A DNA stretch of 64,000 nt from CAZWDO01 sp964632485 [NCBI: uncultured bacterium] (GTDB lineage: Bacteria; JAGOEH01). Made by a program: the position numbers and the translations under genes. The number at the start of each line of letters is the position of its first letter. Position 1 is the first letter of the stretch. The stretch spans positions 16,362 to 80,361 of the forward strand of contig CAZWDO010000008.1 in assembly GCA_964632485.1 (NCBI GenBank). Reading direction: 5' to 3'. The notes under the pieces are model-generated. The model saw only the letters and a list, made by a program, of their open reading frames with translations, searched no databases and had not been told where the DNA came from. Below are positions 63,022-64,000 of the stretch, in pieces.

Positions 63022-64000
63022 TTAGACTTCCTGAAATTTCAGGGGCATGACGACATATTGTATTTCCTGGTTTTCCGGTTGTTCTGAAGGAATCACCAGA
63101 GTTGCGGTATTGGATAATTTGAGTTTAAAAATAACTTTTTCGCAATCCAGAGCCTTCAGAATGGTTAGTATATATTCACTATTAAATCCGATTTGCAATG
63201 CATCGCCTTTAAATTGAATTGGAATCTCATCGGTGGCTTCGTCTCCACTTTCGATATTCATGCCGCTCATGCCCAATGTTTCTTCGGTAAAATTGAATTT
63301 GACTAAGTGCGTATTCAGGTTAGAAAGCTGTGATACGCTTCGCAAAGCCTGTTTCAATTCATTGACGGATACTTCGGCAACTGTTTCATTGTTGAAGGGG
63401 ATTACGCGCTCATATTCGGGAAATGGTCCGCGTAACAGATTTGTATAGACCATGAAATCCTGCACCTTGAGAACCATGTGGTTTGTTTCGAATTTTACAT
63501 AGAGCATGGGCATTTCTTCGTTTTCAAGTTTTGTTAACAGCCGGAGGGCTTTGGGCGGAACAATCGCGTCCCGGTTAGTGTCCATCGCGCCGCGTTTGAT
63601 GGGTTCGACTTTGTAAAACACCCGCGCCAATTTATGCGTATCGGTGGCGACAAGATCAAATCCATTCGGTTTCATCACCCAATAGATGCCCATGAAGGCG
63701 GGGCGCGGGTCATCGACAGCCACTGCAAAGCTCACTGTTTCAATAACATTGCCAATTATTTTCGCTGGGATTTCATAATCAAAATTTTCAACGGTTTCGG
63801 GTCGTTCAGGATATAAAGTAGGATCATAACCGCTTAGCCGATAATTACTTTTTCCTGAGGTGAAGACTCCATTGTGGTCTTTGTTTTCTATCGTAATCGT
63901 TTCATGGCGCCAATCCCGCACGACATCCATAAATTTTTTTGCGGGGATGGCCAATTGCCCATCAGTTTCGATCTGGGCGGGAATCCAACCCATCACGGTG
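63022..64000 (-). CDS. dnaN: DNA polymerase III beta sliding clamp (5' end outside window)
   Basis: The clamp encircles DNA and holds the polymerase. The frame is open to the window edge; about 326 of the usual ~370 residues are visible, so ~45 N-terminal residues are missing. The GTG near 63996 is internal. Visible features: IPAKKFMDVVRDW in domain I, DPRPAFMGIYWVM and ATDTHKLARVFYK in domain II, and the C-terminal YVVMPLKFQEV, matching the canonical MPMR(L) end. One oddity is the C-terminus LKF instead of MR. dnaA and oriC are expected just beyond base 64000, on this strand's upstream side. Confidence 0.96.
   Translation of the reverse strand, partial: TVMGWIPAQIETDGQLAIPAKKFMDVVRDWRHETITIENKDHNGVFTSGKSNYRLSGYDPTLYPERPETVENFDYEIPAKIIGNVIETVSFAVAVDDPRPAFMGIYWVMKPNGFDLVATDTHKLARVFYKVEPIKRGAMDTNRDAIVPPKALRLLTKLENEEMPMLYVKFETNHMVLKVQDFMVYTNLLRGPFPEYERVIPFNNETVAEVSVNELKQALRSVSQLSNLNTHLVKFNFTEETLGMSGMNIESGDEATDEIPIQFKGDALQIGFNSEYILTILKALDCEKVIFKLKLSNTATLVIPSEQPENQEIQYVVMPLKFQEV

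Overview
The window looks like chromosomal DNA of a Gram-negative bacterium of the Fibrobacterota-Chlorobiota-Bacteroidota (FCB) superphylum, most likely a Calditrichota/KSB1/Ignavibacteria-like lineage; this is inferred from protein style, not from a marker tree. At least six large exported proteins end in a type IX secretion (T9SS)-style sorting domain that opens with a PNPF(N/D)-like motif. A PorV/PorQ-like protein, a TonB-dependent receptor, an OmpP1/FadL channel and OmpA-like proteins show an outer membrane. Promoters are of the plain sigma-70 type (TTGAC(A/T), 16-17 bp, TAtaTT-like) and most genes have a strong Shine-Dalgarno site, which differs from typical Bacteroidota. No rRNA, tRNA, insertion sequence, prophage or CRISPR array was seen.

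Layout. 1-4.3 kb: an interrupted TPR/membrane gene, a YIP1-family protein, a small outer-membrane protein, a solitary Cas6-like RAMP endoribonuclease and an antisense gene remnant. 4.4-14.7 kb: three large secreted T9SS-type proteins (BNR repeats, fibronectin-like repeats, a putative metalloprotease), with an NlpC/P60 hydrolase and a Bcp peroxiredoxin. 14.9-27.8 kb: an ABC exporter gene split by an in-frame TGA, a FadL-plus-lipase pair, KhpA, a radical SAM protein, a copper-type P-ATPase, a cluster of small membrane/coiled-coil proteins around an OmpA-like protein, and a divergent sugar-transferase/DUF2914 pair. 28-38.8 kb: a nutrient-acquisition block made of a duplicated CBM9-like secreted protein, a ROK regulator, a TonB receptor, a T9SS-type protein and a PorV-like protein. 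38.9-45.9 kb: a YfiR-like protein and an unusual response regulator fused to a nitrate/sulfonate-type binding domain, then a GHL10 glycoside hydrolase, a chalcone-isomerase-like protein and an oligoendopeptidase F. 46-54.3 kb: a GapN-type dehydrogenase translationally coupled to a giant hybrid histidine kinase and an HD-GYP response regulator.

54.3-64 kb, minus strand: a tightly packed run dnaN-recF-ispG-uppP-pgl-thyX-cobO-endoQ/uvrD, with overlaps or short gaps throughout. dnaN and recF place the right edge of the window close to a probable oriC/dnaA region. This run ties replication and repair genes to isoprenoid, cell-wall lipid, thymidylate and cobalamin functions, and ends in an Endonuclease Q-UvrD fusion.

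The most notable points are the receiver/binding-protein fusion with a perfect-consensus promoter, the EndoQ-UvrD fusion, the orphan Cas6, a tandem ThyX with its motif split between two halves, a phosphogluconolactonase-like protein with altered active-site motifs, and three genes in the first 16 kb each broken by a single in-frame stop of a different type (TAG, TAA, TGA).
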